Origin: CAKZNE01 sp040222435
GTDB lineage: Bacteria > Bacteroidota > Bacteroidia > Flavobacteriales > Schleiferiaceae
NCBI GenBank assembly: GCA_965212245.1
Contig: OZ243107.1
Coordinates: forward strand, 1,426,001-1,490,000
Direction: 5' to 3'
Length of the DNA: 64,000 bases
Under the pieces are notes generated by a model. That model saw only the letters and a list, made by a program, of their open reading frames with translations, had not been told where the DNA came from and did no database searches. A program made the translations under genes and the position numbers. Positions 25,432 to 34,606 of the stretch are shown here, piece by piece. The first letter of the stretch is position 1. Each line of letters opens with the position of its first letter.

Positions 25432-25866
25432 ATGAACGCAAAACAACGTAAATACGATATAGCCTATCTGCGTATGGCTAATGAGTGGGCTAAGCTTTCA
25501 CATTGTAAACGCAGGCAGGTAGGCTCCCTTATTGTTAAAGATCGCATGATTATTTCCGATGGGTATAATGGTACCCCCAGCGGTTTTGAAAACAATTGTG
25601 AAGATGAAGAAGGTTACACCAAGTGGTATGTGTTGCATGCAGAAGCTAACGCTATATTGAAAGTAGCTGGCAGCACACATAGCTGTGCAGACGCTACGCT
25701 TTATCTTACTATGTCTCCTTGCAAGGACTGCAGTAAGCTGATTCATCAGGCGGGCATTAAACGTTTGGTTTACGTAGAGGGTTATAAAGACGATAGCGGT
25801 TTAAAATTTTTAGAAAAAGCCGGAGTTGAAATAGTGCAGATCACCAATTTAGATAGTGAAAAATAA
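25432..25866 (+). CDS. Deoxycytidylate (dCMP) deaminase family protein
   Basis: The 144-residue protein has the cytidine/deoxycytidylate deaminase zinc site: H69-A-E71 (HAEANAI) and C97-K-D-C100 (SPCKDC). The dCMP-deaminase signature GYNGTPSG at 44-51 is also present. It would convert dCMP to dUMP for thymidylate synthesis. Its N-terminus matches the family from MNAKQRKYD, so the ATG at 25432 is preferred over one three codons upstream; a CATCTTTG box (one base off TAnnTTTG) lies just before it. It overlaps the following S41 protease gene by 11 bases. Confidence 0.92.
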   Translation: MNAKQRKYDIAYLRMANEWAKLSHCKRRQVGSLIVKDRMIISDGYNGTPSGFENNCEDEEGYTKWYVLHAEANAILKVAGSTHSCADATLYLTMSPCKDCSKLIHQAGIKRLVYVEGYKDDSGLKFLEKAGVEIVQITNLDSEK

Positions 25867-27442
25867 ACTTCTTACACCCATTCTTTTAGGTATGGCCGTT
25901 GCGTTTGGCCTGCTCATCGGTATATTCCTGAATTTTCCGGCCCGTAAGTTTGGAGTAGCACAAACGGAACAAGGGCAACGAGAACAGAAAATTCGCCAGA
26001 TTATTGATTATATCGATTTTGAGTATGTCGATAATGTGAATACGGATAGCTTGCTGGATATAACTATTACTGATCTTTTGCGCAGGCTGGATCCTCATTC
26101 TACTTATATACCACTTGACGAAGTAGCTGCTAATGAGGAGGGAATTCGTGGAAGCTTTGAAGGCATAGGTGTAGAGTTCCGTATTTTCAGGGATACACTT
26201 ACCGTAGTATCGGTTATTGAAGGAGGTCCTTCCGAAAAGGCCGGGTTAAGGGCCGGAAACCGGATTTTATATGCAGATGGTGAAGCGCTTTTTGGCAGTG
26301 AAGTAAATAACTCTAAAGTGATCAGTACCTTAAAGGGCGTGGCCGGTAGTAAAGTGAAGTTGGACATTTATACTCCGGGTTCTGCGAAGAGCTTTTCAAA
26401 AACCATTAAAAGGGGAAAAGTGCCTATTAATAGTGTGCAGGCTTCATTTATGGCCAATGACACCACTGGGTATATCAGATTGATCCGTTTTTCGGAAACT
26501 ACGGCCGGAGAACTTAAAGACGCTTTGAAGGATATTCACGATAAAGGCGCCACCCGTCTGATATTTGATCTTAGGGATAATCCCGGGGGATTACTGGGAG
26601 CTGCGCGTGATGTAGCGGATCAGTTTCTTTCTGAAGGCGAAATGATCGTTTTTACCATGGACAGGGAAGACCGGAAGAATGAAATATTTGCCACTAGCAA
26701 GGGGCTTTTTGAAAAAGGCAAGTTAGTGGTGTTGATCAATGAGGGGTCTGCATCGGCCAGTGAGATTGTAGCGGGTGCCATACAGGATAATGACCGGGGC
26801 GTATTGGTAGGCCGGAAATCATTTGGCAAGGGCTTGGTGCAGGAGGAGATACAGCTTAGTGATGGCAGCCGTATGCGACTTACCACTCAACGCTATTATA
26901 CCCCTACCGGGCGTAGCATCCAAAAACCTTATAGTGATTACAACAAAAGTTTTTTGAAGCGTAACGGTTACCAAAAAGATTTGCCGGAGCAAGACTCTGG
27001 TTCAGTGGCGCATAGTGAATTTAAAACACCGGCAGGACGTAAAGTGTATGGTGGCGGGGGTATTATGCCGGATGTGGAAGTACCTTTTGATACCTCAAGG
27101 ACGGCTGCTCTTATTTACCACGTTTCCTTAATGACCAATCTTGATGATAAAGCCTTTTTATATGTAGATGAGAACCGGGCAGCACTCCAAAAGATGAGTC
27201 GTGATGAATTCAGATCCGGTTTTGAGGTAAACGATTCGGTAATGACTTTCTTTTTTGGAAAGAATATGGAAATGGGTGAAAAGCTGGATGAACAGACCCT
27301 GAATGTATTAACCACCCGTATTAAAGCCACCATTGCTTCCAATCTTTTTGGTAACTCCAGTTATATTGAAGTTTACTTTTCTGAAGACCCTATGATACGT
27401 GAAGCGCTCAAACAATTGGATGAGACTTACGGGTGGCAGTAG
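25856..27442 (+). CDS. S41-family C-terminal processing peptidase (CtpA/Prc-like)
   Basis: The 528-residue protein begins (GTG start) with a signal anchor of about 20 hydrophobic residues. It has the S41 N-terminal helical region (DYIDFEYVDNVNTDSLLD ... RRLDPHSTYIP), a PDZ domain (about 95-175, EGIGVEFRIF ... AGLRAGNRIL), and the protease core with NEGSASASE around residue 298 (catalytic Ser) and KSFGKGLVQ about 25 residues later (catalytic Lys). Such periplasmic proteases trim the C-termini of envelope proteins. The extended C-terminal region is typical of Bacteroidota. It overlaps the dCMP deaminase gene by 11 bases. A paralogue lies at 52193-53860. Confidence 0.93.
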   Translation: MKNKLLTPILLGMAVAFGLLIGIFLNFPARKFGVAQTEQGQREQKIRQIIDYIDFEYVDNVNTDSLLDITITDLLRRLDPHSTYIPLDEVAANEEGIRGSFEGIGVEFRIFRDTLTVVSVIEGGPSEKAGLRAGNRILYADGEALFGSEVNNSKVISTLKGVAGSKVKLDIYTPGSAKSFSKTIKRGKVPINSVQASFMANDTTGYIRLIRFSETTAGELKDALKDIHDKGATRLIFDLRDNPGGLLGAARDVADQFLSEGEMIVFTMDREDRKNEIFATSKGLFEKGKLVVLINEGSASASEIVAGAIQDNDRGVLVGRKSFGKGLVQEEIQLSDGSRMRLTTQRYYTPTGRSIQKPYSDYNKSFLKRNGYQKDLPEQDSGSVAHSEFKTPAGRKVYGGGGIMPDVEVPFDTSRTAALIYHVSLMTNLDDKAFLYVDENRAALQKMSRDEFRSGFEVNDSVMTFFFGKNMEMGEKLDEQTLNVLTTRIKATIASNLFGNSSYIEVYFSEDPMIREALKQLDETYGWQ

Positions 27443-27450
27443 CGACAAAC

Positions 27451-27480
27451 TAAAAACAAAAAGCCCCGCTAATGCAGGGC
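27451..27480 (-). terminator. Terminator of the small acidic lipoprotein gene
   Basis: GCCC/GGGC and GC/GC stems with one C-A mismatch and a TAAT loop. Read on the minus strand it is followed by TTTTTGTTTTT. Confidence 0.7.
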
Positions 27481-27505
27481 CTTAGATTGTTTGGTGGACA
27501 CTGGA

Positions 27506-27769
27506 TCAGTGAGCAGCAGCAGCTTCTTCAGTTGCAGCCTCGCCTTCATTAGTGCTGGCGTCCAGGTTGTCGTCCATGTCTTCAGTGCCTTCTTCGATAG
27601 ACTCTCCCAAGTCTTCAGCACCTTCCTCGATGTCTTCACCGGCTTCTTCCATTCCGTCTTCTACTTCTTCAACACCGTCTTCGATGTTATCTTCAGCAGA
27701 ATCAGGGTTATTACAGGCGATAGCGCCTACAAAAAGAAGAGCCAATGCAAAAAGATTGATCTTTTTCAT
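27506..27769 (-). CDS. Small, very acidic lipoprotein with heptad-like repeats
   Basis: The 87-residue product has a lipoprotein signal with lipobox GAIAC (Cys19). The mature part is almost entirely acidic and repeats a seven-residue unit of the form E-D/E-G-x-E-x-x five or six times (EEVEDGM, EEAGEDI, EEGAEDL, ESIEEGT), ending EEAAAAH. It is probably an elongated helical or disordered polyanion on the outer membrane, conceivably binding cations. No function is known to me. A promoter and a terminator of its own are visible, so it is probably expressed as a single gene. Confidence 0.8.
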   Translation of the reverse strand: MKKINLFALALLFVGAIACNNPDSAEDNIEDGVEEVEDGMEEAGEDIEEGAEDLGESIEEGTEDMDDNLDASTNEGEAATEEAAAAH

Positions 27770-27811
27770 AATTGATAATTGAAATCTGGTTGTTAATTAA
27801 AAATTTCGCTG

Positions 27812-27841
27812 CGAATGTAGCGATTTTCTGAATGGTAACAA
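27812..27841 (-). promoter_or_regulatory. Candidate promoter of the acidic lipoprotein gene
   Basis: Minus-strand TTG (27841-27839), an exact 19-base spacer and TACATTCG (27819-27812), one base off TAnnTTTG. The ATG lies 42 bases downstream. Confidence 0.55.
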
Positions 27842-27851
27842 CTCAGTGCTT

Positions 27852-29393
27852 TTATTTCAATGACTTAAGCAAAGTGCTCATTCCTATATTATTATGTAAT
27901 AAAGCAGCCAGGTCGGATATGGCTACCCTTTGCTGTTCCATCGTGTCACGGAAACGAACGGTAACTGCGTGATCTTCTTTAGTGTCATGGTCTATAGTAA
28001 CACACATTGGCGTGCCAATAGCATCATGCCTGCGGTAGCGCTTACCGATAGCGTCCTTCTCATCATACTGACAGGGGAAATCCACCTGCAGGTCATCCAT
28101 GATCTCACGTGCAATTTCAGGTAGCCCATCTTTTTTAAGCAAGGGTAAAACAGCCACTTTAACAGGAGCTATAGCGGGTGGTATACGCAGCACTATACGC
28201 TCTGATCCGTCTTCCAGTTTTTCTTCCTTATACGCGGCTGAAAGCACAGCCAGGAACATCCTGTCCAAACCAATTGAGGTTTCTACCACGTAAGGAACGT
28301 AGCTTTTATTAAGCTCTGGGTCAAAATATTGCAGCTTTTTCCCGGAGAACTCTTCGTGTTGTTTCAGGTCAAAGTCGGTACGGCTATGAATACCCTCCAG
28401 CTCTTTAAAGCCAAAAGGAAAATTGAACTCAATATCTGCGGCTGCATTGGCATAATGTGCCAGTTTATCATGATCGTGGAAACGGTAATTCTCATTACCC
28501 AGACCCAAAGCTTTATGCCATTTTATGCGTTGCTCTTTCCAGTGCTCATACCATTGCATTTCTTCCCCGGGGCGTACAAAAAACTGCATTTCCATTTGCT
28601 CAAACTCACGCATTCGGAAAATGAACTGGCGGGCCACAATTTCATTGCGAAAGGCTTTGCCGGTTTGTGCAATCCCAAACGGGATCTTCATACGCCCCGT
28701 TTTCTGAACATTCAGGAAGTTTACAAAAATACCCTGAGCCGTTTCCGGGCGCAGGTATACTTCACTTGAGCCTTCAGCCACGGAACCTATGCGGGTGCCA
28801 AACATCAGGTTAAACTGGCGTACTTCCGTCCAGTTTTTAGAACCTGATACCGGGTCTGCAATGCCTTTTTCTTCTATCAGCGCTTTTACATCATCCAGCT
28901 TACCGGCCTCCAGGCTGGTAGCCATCCGCTTCATAGTTTCGTCAGCTTCGTCAAGATATCCCTTTACCCTGGGGTTGGTTTCGCGATACATCTTTTCGTC
29001 AAAGCTCTCACCAAAACGCTTAGCAGCTTTTGCACATTCTTTATCCGCTTTCTGGCGTAGCTTTTCGGCATAATCTTCCAGCAGTACATCCGCACGATAG
29101 CGCTTTTTAGAATCCTTGTTATCAATCAACGGATCATTGAAGGCGTCCACGTGTCCCGAGGCTTTCCAGGTTGTAGGATGCATAAAGATGGCCGTGTCAA
29201 TACCTACAATGTTTTCATGCATCTGCACCATGGCTTTCCACCAATAGTCGCGAATGTTCTTTTTTAGCTCGGCTCCGTTCTGACCATAGTCGTATACAGC
29301 AGCCATGCCATCGTAAATTTCACTGGAAGGGAAGATAAAGCCATACTCCTTGGCGTGGGCAATTACCTTTTTAAAGAGATCGTCTTGATTCAT
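27852..29393 (-). CDS. glyS: Glycyl-tRNA synthetase, dimeric class II type
   Basis: The 513-residue enzyme charges tRNA-Gly. It belongs to the eukaryote-like alpha2 form, not the alpha/beta form: ATP-cone-free N-terminus with FIFPSSEIYDG, motif 2-like FRMREFEQMEMQFFV near residue 260, and motif 3 ETSIGLDRMFLAVL near 370, followed by an anticodon-binding domain (VAVLPLLKKDGLPE). Length fits the family. A TACTTTTG box ends 5 bases before the ATG, suggesting a nearly leaderless mRNA. Confidence 0.97.
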   Translation of the reverse strand: MNQDDLFKKVIAHAKEYGFIFPSSEIYDGMAAVYDYGQNGAELKKNIRDYWWKAMVQMHENIVGIDTAIFMHPTTWKASGHVDAFNDPLIDNKDSKKRYRADVLLEDYAEKLRQKADKECAKAAKRFGESFDEKMYRETNPRVKGYLDEADETMKRMATSLEAGKLDDVKALIEEKGIADPVSGSKNWTEVRQFNLMFGTRIGSVAEGSSEVYLRPETAQGIFVNFLNVQKTGRMKIPFGIAQTGKAFRNEIVARQFIFRMREFEQMEMQFFVRPGEEMQWYEHWKEQRIKWHKALGLGNENYRFHDHDKLAHYANAAADIEFNFPFGFKELEGIHSRTDFDLKQHEEFSGKKLQYFDPELNKSYVPYVVETSIGLDRMFLAVLSAAYKEEKLEDGSERIVLRIPPAIAPVKVAVLPLLKKDGLPEIAREIMDDLQVDFPCQYDEKDAIGKRYRRHDAIGTPMCVTIDHDTKEDHAVTVRFRDTMEQQRVAISDLAALLHNNIGMSTLLKSLK

Positions 29394-29398
29394 GCGCG

Positions 29399-29406
29399 CA
29401 AAAGTA
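29399..29406 (-). promoter_or_regulatory. Candidate -7 box of glyS, 5 bases from the start codon
   Basis: Minus-strand TACTTTTG matches TAnnTTTG. Initiation about 7 bases downstream would fall at or near the ATG at 29393. Confidence 0.5.
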
Positions 29407-29449
29407 AGCAGTTGGATTGTGAGTTGAAAGCTGAGTTTAAGGATAGATT

Positions 29450-30022
29450 TTAAAACAACATCTTAGCGTTTTGGGAGAATAGCTTTACGGCTATAGCCAG
29501 TAGTATTACCCCAAACACTTTGCGTAAAATGCTGATCCCTGATGAGCCTAGTTTGCGCTCCAGGAAAGGCGCACTTTTGAGTACTCCAAACACCAATACA
29601 CTGTTCAGTACAATAGCTATTACAATATTTTGAGCAGCATATTCCGCCCGTATGGAAATAAGAGTAGTAAGTGTGCCCGCTCCGGCAATTAGCGGAAAAG
29701 CAATGGGTACTATAGAGGCGGCCTTAGGTTCTTCTTCCTTAATGAGGTGGATACCCATGATCATTTCCAAAGCCAGAAAAAACAATACAAATGCTCCGGC
29801 TACAGCAAAGGAGTTTACATCCACCCCCAAATATTTCAGCAGGGTTTCACCTAAAAATAAAAAAACAATCATAATACCGGCTGCTACAAAAGTGGCCTTG
29901 CCACTTTCAATATGGCCTACCTTTTGTTTTAATGAGATAATAAGTGGTATACTGCCAATAATATCGATTACGGCAAATAAAACCATGGCTGCAGAAAAAA
30001 TCTCTTTTAAATTGAAGGCCAT
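29450..30022 (-). CDS. MarC-family (UPF0056) integral membrane protein
   Basis: The 190-residue protein has six hydrophobic segments and MarC-family signatures: LFAVIDIIGSIPLIISL near 15-31, AGAFVLFFLALEMIMG near 75-90 and PIAFPLIAGAGTLTTLI near 106-122. Despite the name the family is not established as an antibiotic-resistance determinant; its transport role is unknown. A TACCTTTG box lies 23 bases upstream. glyS follows 56 bases downstream, with a promoter of its own. Confidence 0.9.
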   Translation of the reverse strand: MAFNLKEIFSAAMVLFAVIDIIGSIPLIISLKQKVGHIESGKATFVAAGIMIVFLFLGETLLKYLGVDVNSFAVAGAFVLFFLALEMIMGIHLIKEEEPKAASIVPIAFPLIAGAGTLTTLISIRAEYAAQNIVIAIVLNSVLVFGVLKSAPFLERKLGSSGISILRKVFGVILLAIAVKLFSQNAKMLF

Positions 30023-30045
30023 AACACCGGTTTTTTAAAGGGCTG

Positions 30046-30053
30046 CAAAGGTA
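30046..30053 (-). promoter_or_regulatory. Candidate -7 box of the MarC-family gene
   Basis: Minus-strand TACCTTTG, 23 bases upstream of the ATG at 30022. No clear -33 TTG. Confidence 0.5.
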
Positions 30054-30081
30054 GTTTCTTTAGTTAGGAAAGTGCATTACA

Positions 30082-32619
30082 ATGAGTCGAATCTTTACCC
30101 TGGTAACAGCTGTTTTAATCAGTGCCGCACTAAAGGCGCAAACGGGTCACTCAACCTTTTTTTGTAAGGATGGTCCTGAAGATTACCAATGGGAACTTGT
30201 AGGGCCAAATCCCGGTCCGGATATGCTGCAGGCTGTTGGTCTTTTGAGCTGCGTAGCGGCTCACCCTTCAGATTCCAATACTCTTTATGTTGGTACCGAG
30301 CACTCTGGCCTGTGGAAAACAACTAATGGTGGATTGAGCTGGCAAAATATCAGTGATACGATTCAGGTGCCCAGTCTTGGTTTTACTGAAATCAGCATTG
30401 ATCCGTATAACCCTGAGATCATTATTGCCGGCACCAAAACCCGCTCTTTCGGGTATCCGCATTGGCAGGATATGAGTAAAGGTTACGGCATACTCCTTTC
30501 ACAAGATGGTGGTCTTAGCTGGCAATCTGCTGAAATGAAAGAAGAGCCTAACCCATATACTTATATAGAAACCCTAAAACGCAATCCTCATAACCCGGAA
30601 CACCTGGTAGCGGCTGGTAATAAAGATATATGGAAGAGTACCGATGGTGGTTTTAGCTGGGAACTGGTTTTTAAGAACCCTACACAATTGCCCGGTTGGT
30701 TTATTGACCTTGAATTTTCACTGGATGACTCTTCTCAAGTATATGCTTCCACTAAACTTTTTGGATACGGAGGCACTGAAGACAAGGGAAGCCTGACTGG
30801 GGTGGCGCATGCAGCGCAAGTATTTGTTTCTTCCAAAGGAGGTGAAAAAGGTAGTTGGCAGGAAGCCAGCCCTCCTCATACTCAGTACCAACGGCATTTT
30901 GCCATTCATGTGGTAATGGATGTAAGTCCGGCTGATCCAAAGTATTTGTATTCGGTACATGCCTTGGGTAGGGCCCACCTGATTTATAAAACCTCTGATG
31001 GGGGCCAAAACTGGCAGATGGTAGATAGTGTAAACAACTCAGGACTGGTGGGTGCTAACTGGAGTTATTACCGCCATGAGCTGGAACTGTCAGATGAAGA
31101 TGTGTCAGTAATTTATGCCGGAACCAATACGTTGATTCGATCAGCAGATGGGGGAAAAAGCTGGAAATCAACCACTCAATATATACCACACGGAAAGCCC
31201 GGGGCAAGCACGCATGGCGATATAAGGGCTATACTCAATTTAGGGTATAAGGAGGCTGGTGATCAATTGCTTATTGCAAACGATGGTGGAGTAGCCCGCT
31301 CGGTGAACGGTGGCCGGTATTGGGCAAACCTTAATGGACAGGGTTTAGCTATAACTGAATTTTACGGAGTGGATGTCTTTAGAAGCAATGCTGATGAACG
31401 TCTTATAGCTGGTGCTCTCCATAATGGCGCTTTTGTGTATAGTGATTCGGTTTGGACGCCTTTTGTAGTGGGGGGTGATGGTGATTGGAGCGAGATAGAC
31501 CATCTTTCAGATGGCGAAAAACGAGTATATACGATGAATAACGGCCGTTTGCGGATGTCCGATGATCAAGGCCATCGGTTTCGTCCGGTTCCCGGACAAC
31601 CGGAAAACCGCTGGATACAAGGTCAGCGTTTTGAGGTAGACCCGCATGATCACCATCGTCTTTTATACGGCTTGTACAATCTTTTCCGCTTTGACGCACG
31701 CAGTAATAGCTGGGAAAAGTTGTTCGGCAAAGAAAAAGAAGACCATACAGCCTCTGAAGTATCGGTGGCTAAAGTGGCTCCCTCTGATCCAAATGTGATA
31801 TACCTGACCTTTGATGGCATTACCTGGGGTAAGGCCAGTGATAATTATAAGTTTTACAGGAGCCTGGATGGGGGCAAAAGCTGGGCTAACATAACCACTA
31901 AGCTTAAGGGCTCAGCCGGAGTAATGTATCAATGGGCAGCTGTAAGCGATTTGGTTTTTGACCCCGCTGATGCAAAACGTGTTTTTGTAAGTCTGAAAAA
32001 CTATGGAGGCCCCAAAACAGGAGAAGAGGTGAAAGACAGGGTCATGTATTCAGAAGATGGCGGAGAAAGCTGGAGTGATATGTCCATGGGTTTACCTCCC
32101 GTGCCGGTTAATTACCTGCACTATATGGACGGTTCAGATGATCTGATCTGGGCGGCCACAGATGCCGGAGTATATTACTGGAGTGCCGTTGGTGAAAGCT
32201 GGATGTGCTTTAACCAGGGCTTTCCTAATGCTATGGTAACCAAGCTGGAAATAGACCCATGTGGTGAAATGATGTATGCGTCCACCTGGGGGCGGGGTAT
32301 CTGGAAAGTTCCACTTCCGGATTTTCACCCCCTTAGGGAAATTACAACGGATGAGACCTGGGATACAGGACACTTTTATAATGGTACACTACGCATTAAA
32401 AAGGGAGTTGCATTAACCATAACGGATACGCTTTATATGGGTGAAAAAGGAAGGGTTGAGATAGAGAAGGGCGGGCGGTTGATTGTTGACGGAGGTGCGG
32501 TTACAGTAAAGAATTGCGGTGATTATTGGCAAGGCGTATATCATGCGGGAGGGGGAAAACCTTCAAAGAAAAGCCTGCAGATACAAAATGGTGGCACCTT
32601 GCTAAAAGTCAGGCCGTAG
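30082..32619 (+). CDS. Secreted Asp-box (BNR/VPS10-like) beta-propeller protein
   Basis: The 845-residue protein has a signal peptide (cleavage near LKAQ, residue 20). Eight or so Asp-box motifs of the form S-x-D-G-G-x-S-W follow, such as KTTNGGLSW, LSQDGGLSW, KSTDGGFSW, RSADGGKSW, RSLDGGKSW and YSEDGGESW. These build beta-propellers as in sortilins, sialidases and xyloglucanases; catalytic residues of a specific enzyme are not recognisable. The last ~80 residues form a short beta-helix-like tail (ALTITDTLYMGEKGRVEIEKGGRLIVDGG). A canonical T9SS domain is not evident. Extracytoplasmic location is likely, substrate unknown. Confidence 0.82.
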   Translation: MSRIFTLVTAVLISAALKAQTGHSTFFCKDGPEDYQWELVGPNPGPDMLQAVGLLSCVAAHPSDSNTLYVGTEHSGLWKTTNGGLSWQNISDTIQVPSLGFTEISIDPYNPEIIIAGTKTRSFGYPHWQDMSKGYGILLSQDGGLSWQSAEMKEEPNPYTYIETLKRNPHNPEHLVAAGNKDIWKSTDGGFSWELVFKNPTQLPGWFIDLEFSLDDSSQVYASTKLFGYGGTEDKGSLTGVAHAAQVFVSSKGGEKGSWQEASPPHTQYQRHFAIHVVMDVSPADPKYLYSVHALGRAHLIYKTSDGGQNWQMVDSVNNSGLVGANWSYYRHELELSDEDVSVIYAGTNTLIRSADGGKSWKSTTQYIPHGKPGASTHGDIRAILNLGYKEAGDQLLIANDGGVARSVNGGRYWANLNGQGLAITEFYGVDVFRSNADERLIAGALHNGAFVYSDSVWTPFVVGGDGDWSEIDHLSDGEKRVYTMNNGRLRMSDDQGHRFRPVPGQPENRWIQGQRFEVDPHDHHRLLYGLYNLFRFDARSNSWEKLFGKEKEDHTASEVSVAKVAPSDPNVIYLTFDGITWGKASDNYKFYRSLDGGKSWANITTKLKGSAGVMYQWAAVSDLVFDPADAKRVFVSLKNYGGPKTGEEVKDRVMYSEDGGESWSDMSMGLPPVPVNYLHYMDGSDDLIWAATDAGVYYWSAVGESWMCFNQGFPNAMVTKLEIDPCGEMMYASTWGRGIWKVPLPDFHPLREITTDETWDTGHFYNGTLRIKKGVALTITDTLYMGEKGRVEIEKGGRLIVDGGAVTVKNCGDYWQGVYHAGGGKPSKKSLQIQNGGTLLKVRP

Positions 32620-32658
32620 TAGTTGTAAACAAAACTAGGTAAAGCAAGGAGGAGGAGT

Positions 32659-32666
32659 TAAATTTG
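32659..32666 (+). promoter_or_regulatory. Candidate -7 box of the DUF3109 gene, 4 bases from ATG
   Basis: TAAATTTG ends 4 bases before the ATG at 32671, so the mRNA would be leaderless. No -33 TTG at the expected distance. Confidence 0.45.
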
Positions 32667-32670
32667 GCGC

Positions 32671-33246
32671 ATGATAGCAATTCAGGAAGCACTGGTTTCG
32701 GAAGATCTTTTAGAAAAAGAATTTGTGTGTGATCTGTCCAGGTGTAAGGGAGCTTGCTGTGTGGAAGGAGACGCAGGCGCACCGCTGGAAGAAGACGAGC
32801 TTGATATACTTGCCGGAATATACAATGAGGTAAAACCCTTTTTGCGTACAGAAGGCCAAAAGGCTATTGAAGAACAAGGCACGGCTATTCGTGATCCTCA
32901 TGATAGTGAATGGGTAACACCCCTTGTTAATGAAGCAGAATGCGCATATGTGATCTTTGATGAAAACGGAGTAACCAAATGTGGTATTGAAAAAGCCTGG
33001 GAGCAGGGAGCCGTATCCTGGCGGAAACCATTGAGCTGCCATTTATACCCCATACGCATTACACGTTACCCTTCTTATGAGGCTGTAAATTATCATAAAT
33101 GGAAAATTTGCAGCCCCGCCTGTGATTTGGGAAAACAACTTAAAGTTCCTGTATACAAGTTTGTTAAGGATGCACTTATCCGTAAATATGGCCCTGAATG
33201 GTACAGTGAGCTTGACGAGGTGGCGGATTACTGGTCAAAAAAGTGA
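32671..33246 (+). CDS. DUF3109-family Cys-rich protein
   Basis: The 191-residue protein matches DUF3109. It has FVCDLSRCKGACCVEGDAGAPL near 18-39, ECAYVIFDENGVTKCGIEKA near 89-108, LSCHLYPIRI near 121-130 and WKICSPACDLG near 143-153. The spaced cysteines (about eight) resemble the YkgJ-like metal- or iron-sulfur-binding families. Role unknown; cytosolic by absence of a signal. It stands alone, with an Asp-box gene 51 bases upstream and the nrd operon downstream. Confidence 0.88.
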   Translation: MIAIQEALVSEDLLEKEFVCDLSRCKGACCVEGDAGAPLEEDELDILAGIYNEVKPFLRTEGQKAIEEQGTAIRDPHDSEWVTPLVNEAECAYVIFDENGVTKCGIEKAWEQGAVSWRKPLSCHLYPIRITRYPSYEAVNYHKWKICSPACDLGKQLKVPVYKFVKDALIRKYGPEWYSELDEVADYWSKK

Positions 33247-33578
33247 TTCCCCGCTAAGGTTTTTAACAATTGGTGTGAATTAAAAAAGGAAAAACACCCC
33301 ATTTTTAATTTGGTTTTTTTCTATCTCAATACCCCATTGCCTTCTTGAGCTTAACATACTTCACGTTGTGTTAATAAATGCAACCGAATGTTAAAAACTA
33401 GCGGTTGTGTCAACCTCAATTTATCTTAAAATTTGTGAAGCAAGTTATTTGATTGGTTTTCTAGCCAATATATCCCCATCATTTACGTTATTGATTTTCA
33501 AAAGGTTACGTAATTTTTACGCAGGGATTTTTGGCTTCCAATGCAAAGCTGAACTAGGAACAATAAAATAAGAAGTGC
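33247..33578. other. Intergenic region upstream of nrdBA
   Basis: No gene is seen in these 332 bases. There is a weak hairpin at 33272-33298 (GGTGT / ACACC), a 6-7-bp hairpin CAACCG / CGGTTG near 33381-33407, and a direct repeat GTTGTGTTAA (33365-33374) / GTTGTGTCAA (33404-33413). TTG at 33491 with TAATTTTT at 33511-33518 is a poor promoter candidate (spacer 17). I do not see the paired 16-base NrdR boxes expected for many nrd operons. Confidence 0.45.
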
Positions 33579-34553
33579 ATGAGTAGTGTAGAGCCCATCT
33601 TAAAGGAAAACAAAAACCGATTTGTACTATTCCCCATTGAGCATCACGACATATGGGAGTGGTACAAAAAATCTGAAGCAAGTTTCTGGACGGCCGAAGA
33701 AATTGACCTTCACCAGGACATGACGGATTGGGAAACGAAGTTGAACGATGATGAGCGCTACTTTATAAAACACGTATTGGCCTTTTTTGCAGCCAGTGAT
33801 GGTATTGTGAATGAAAACCTGGCTGAAAATTTTGTGAGTGAGGTACAATATACCGAAGCGAAATTTTTCTACGGTTTCCAGATTATGATGGAAAATATCC
33901 ACAGTGAAACCTATTCATTGCTGATTGATACTTACATTAAGGACAAGGAAGATCGCAACCGTCTGTTTACGGCTATTGACAATTTTGAAGCTATTAAGAA
34001 AAAAGCTGACTGGGCTTTACGCTGGATTGAGTCTGATTCTTTTGCCGAGCGCCTTATTGCCTTTGCAGCGGTAGAAGGTATTTTCTTCAGTGGTTCATTT
34101 TGTTCCATTTTCTGGCTTAAGAAGCGTGGACTTATGCCAGGGCTTACCTTTTCCAATGAGTTGATATCACGGGATGAAGGCATGCACTGTGATTTTGCCT
34201 GCCATCTTCACAACAATCACTTAGTAAACAAGGTGCCTAAAGAACGTATTCGTCAGATTCTGGTGGAAGCACTGGATATTGAAAGGGAATTTATTACGGA
34301 GTCCCTTCCGGTAAACCTGATTGGTATGAACTCTAAATTAATGACGCAGTATCTCGAGTTTGTAACCGACCGCTTGTTGGTAGAACTGGAATGCGAAAAA
34401 GAATACAACGTAGAAAATCCATTTGATTTTATGGATATGATCAGCCTGCAGGGCAAGACCAATTTCTTTGAAAAGAGAGTGGGAGAATACCAGAAGAGTG
34501 GTGTGGTTCAGGGACAGGAATCGAATAAGATATCCTTTGACGCGGACTTTTAA
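33579..34553 (+). CDS. nrdB: Class I ribonucleotide reductase beta (radical-generating) subunit
   Basis: The 324-residue subunit houses the di-metal/tyrosyl radical cofactor. Visible are the first carboxylate in AEEIDLHQD, the Glu-His pair and tyrosine in ENIHSETYSLLI (about residues 108-119), the later Glu in AAVEGIFFSG and the Glu/His in RDEGMHCDFACHL. The tyrosine is present, so this is a tyrosyl-radical type. The C-terminal tail (NKISFDADF) is the segment that docks with NrdA. nrdA follows 53 bases later; together they make dNTPs. Confidence 0.97.
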   Translation: MSSVEPILKENKNRFVLFPIEHHDIWEWYKKSEASFWTAEEIDLHQDMTDWETKLNDDERYFIKHVLAFFAASDGIVNENLAENFVSEVQYTEAKFFYGFQIMMENIHSETYSLLIDTYIKDKEDRNRLFTAIDNFEAIKKKADWALRWIESDSFAERLIAFAAVEGIFFSGSFCSIFWLKKRGLMPGLTFSNELISRDEGMHCDFACHLHNNHLVNKVPKERIRQILVEALDIEREFITESLPVNLIGMNSKLMTQYLEFVTDRLLVELECEKEYNVENPFDFMDMISLQGKTNFFEKRVGEYQKSGVVQGQESNKISFDADF

Positions 34554-34606
34554 ACAAGGCCATTCCTTAACCATCCAAGTTTTCCAAACAACATTAAAAA
34601 AGCATT

